DNA of 63,768 bases from Armatimonadota bacterium. Its GTDB lineage: Bacteria > Armatimonadota > UBA10988. The notes under the pieces were generated by a model. It saw only the letters and a program-made list of their open reading frames with translations. It did no database searches and had not been told where the DNA came from. Numbering within the stretch: the first letter of the stretch is position 1; every line of letters begins with the position of its first letter. The stretch covers positions 1 through 63,768 of the forward strand of contig JACRKZ010000106.1 in assembly GCA_016235455.1 (NCBI GenBank). The letters run 5' to 3'. Shown here one piece after another: positions 63,456 to 63,768 of the stretch. Position numbers and translations under genes: made by a program.

Positions 63456-63768
63456 CCCCACTGCCGCGGCTGCGTCCGCTGGAACCCATTCCGTTCGAGC
63501 ACGAAGGCCAGCAGTACATCGCCTTCCGCGATCCGGCCGGCATCGCGCAGCCCGTCGAGTTGCCGCAGGCCGTGGCCATGCTGCTCTCGCTGTTCGACGG
63601 CGAGCGCGACATCGCCGCGGTCATCACCAAGTGGCACCAGCTCACCGGTGAGCATCTGCCCATCGACTTCGTCACGCGCTTTGTCGACGAACTGACCGGG
63701 CACCTGGTGCTCGACGGCGAGCCGTACCGCGCGGCGCTGGCCCAGGCCATGGCCGACTATCGCGCGCA
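63452..63768 (+). CDS. N-terminal part of a probable AmmeMemoRadiSam protein B (MEMO1-like), cut by window end
   Basis: 105 codons from GTG 63452 to the window edge. The text PRLRPLEPIPFEHEGQQYIA, FRDPAGIAQPVELP and LLSLFDGERDIAAVI matches the N-terminal extension that many bacterial AmmeMemoRadiSam protein B sequences carry before the MEMO1 domain. The extension also resembles PqqD-like winged folds, so a different PqqD-like protein is possible. The MEMO domain itself is outside the window. It is translationally coupled (GTGA) to the isomerase gene. Confidence 0.55.
   Translation, partial: MTPLPRLRPLEPIPFEHEGQQYIAFRDPAGIAQPVELPQAVAMLLSLFDGERDIAAVITKWHQLTGEHLPIDFVTRFVDELTGHLVLDGEPYRAALAQAMADYRA

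Overview
The window is very G+C-rich with strong G/C preference at third codon positions, so almost every real gene is shadowed by long false reading frames on the opposite strand. The organism looks like an uncultivated, free-living, diderm, heterotrophic bacterium. Evidence: two Lpt/OstA-type envelope proteins, several lipoboxes and signal peptides, a periplasmic D-Ala-D-Ala carboxypeptidase, and a hemicellulose-degrading operon. The large DUF6785-type membrane protein, CARDB/Big/PKD surface proteins and FlgD-like C-termini fit Armatimonadota best, with Planctomycetota or a related phylum as alternatives. That placement is inference from gene content. I see no rRNA, tRNA, CRISPR array, phage or insertion sequence.

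Layout. 1-8036 (mostly minus): truncated CBS-domain transporter-like protein, DUF6785 membrane protein, GH5 glycosidase, flavin-reductase-like protein, LacI regulator, aspS. 8165-17070: secreted alpha/alpha-toroid protein (+) facing a 1272-aa CARDB surface protein (-), a membrane-anchored trypsin-like protease (-) and a PKD lipoprotein (+). 17137-21179 (-): iron operon of overlapping genes, namely a DtxR-FeoA-FeoA fusion, the FeoB GTPase half, the FeoB membrane half and an alpha/beta hydrolase. 21332-28199 (-): hemicellulase operon GH43, GH51 and a GH10-CE1-CE1 fusion, with a TetR gene just upstream. 28942-37532 (-): E1-alpha-like dehydrogenase subunit, LptA-like and LptC/OstA-like proteins, two lipoproteins and a large secreted protein.

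37694-40203: CbiX/SirB-like chelatase (+), TPR-like membrane protein (-), ribF (+). 40262-48635: glutamate synthase region. An FMN-binding glutamate synthase-like protein is read divergently from gltB-gltD across a 713-bp gap with a clear sigma70-like promoter. 48710-54753 (-): uvrC, bcp-type peroxiredoxin, phosphodiester-glycosidase lipoprotein, Rrf2 regulator with an IscR-like Cys set, and a deacetylase/phosphodiester-glycosidase fusion, closely packed. 54992-57447 (+): DegT-type aminotransferase and ahcY. 57464-59083 (-): uncharacterised toroid protein. 59250-63768 (+): GAF-GGDEF diguanylate cyclase, dacB-like carboxypeptidase, xylose-isomerase-like TIM-barrel protein and the start of a probable MEMO1 (AmmeMemoRadiSam B) gene cut by the window end.

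Themes. Genes often overlap by 1-8 bp (TAATG, ATGA, GTGA, ATGAGTGA), giving evidence for operons and translational coupling. Several gene ends carry long perfect G+C hairpins without a U-tract. The most distinctive items are the split FeoB with its DtxR-FeoA-FeoA partner, the three-enzyme xylanase/esterase polypeptide with a possible TetR operator pair, the deacetylase-phosphodiester-glycosidase fusion next to a stand-alone copy of its second domain, and a repeated GGTGGTGGGAC word forming a large intergenic hairpin.
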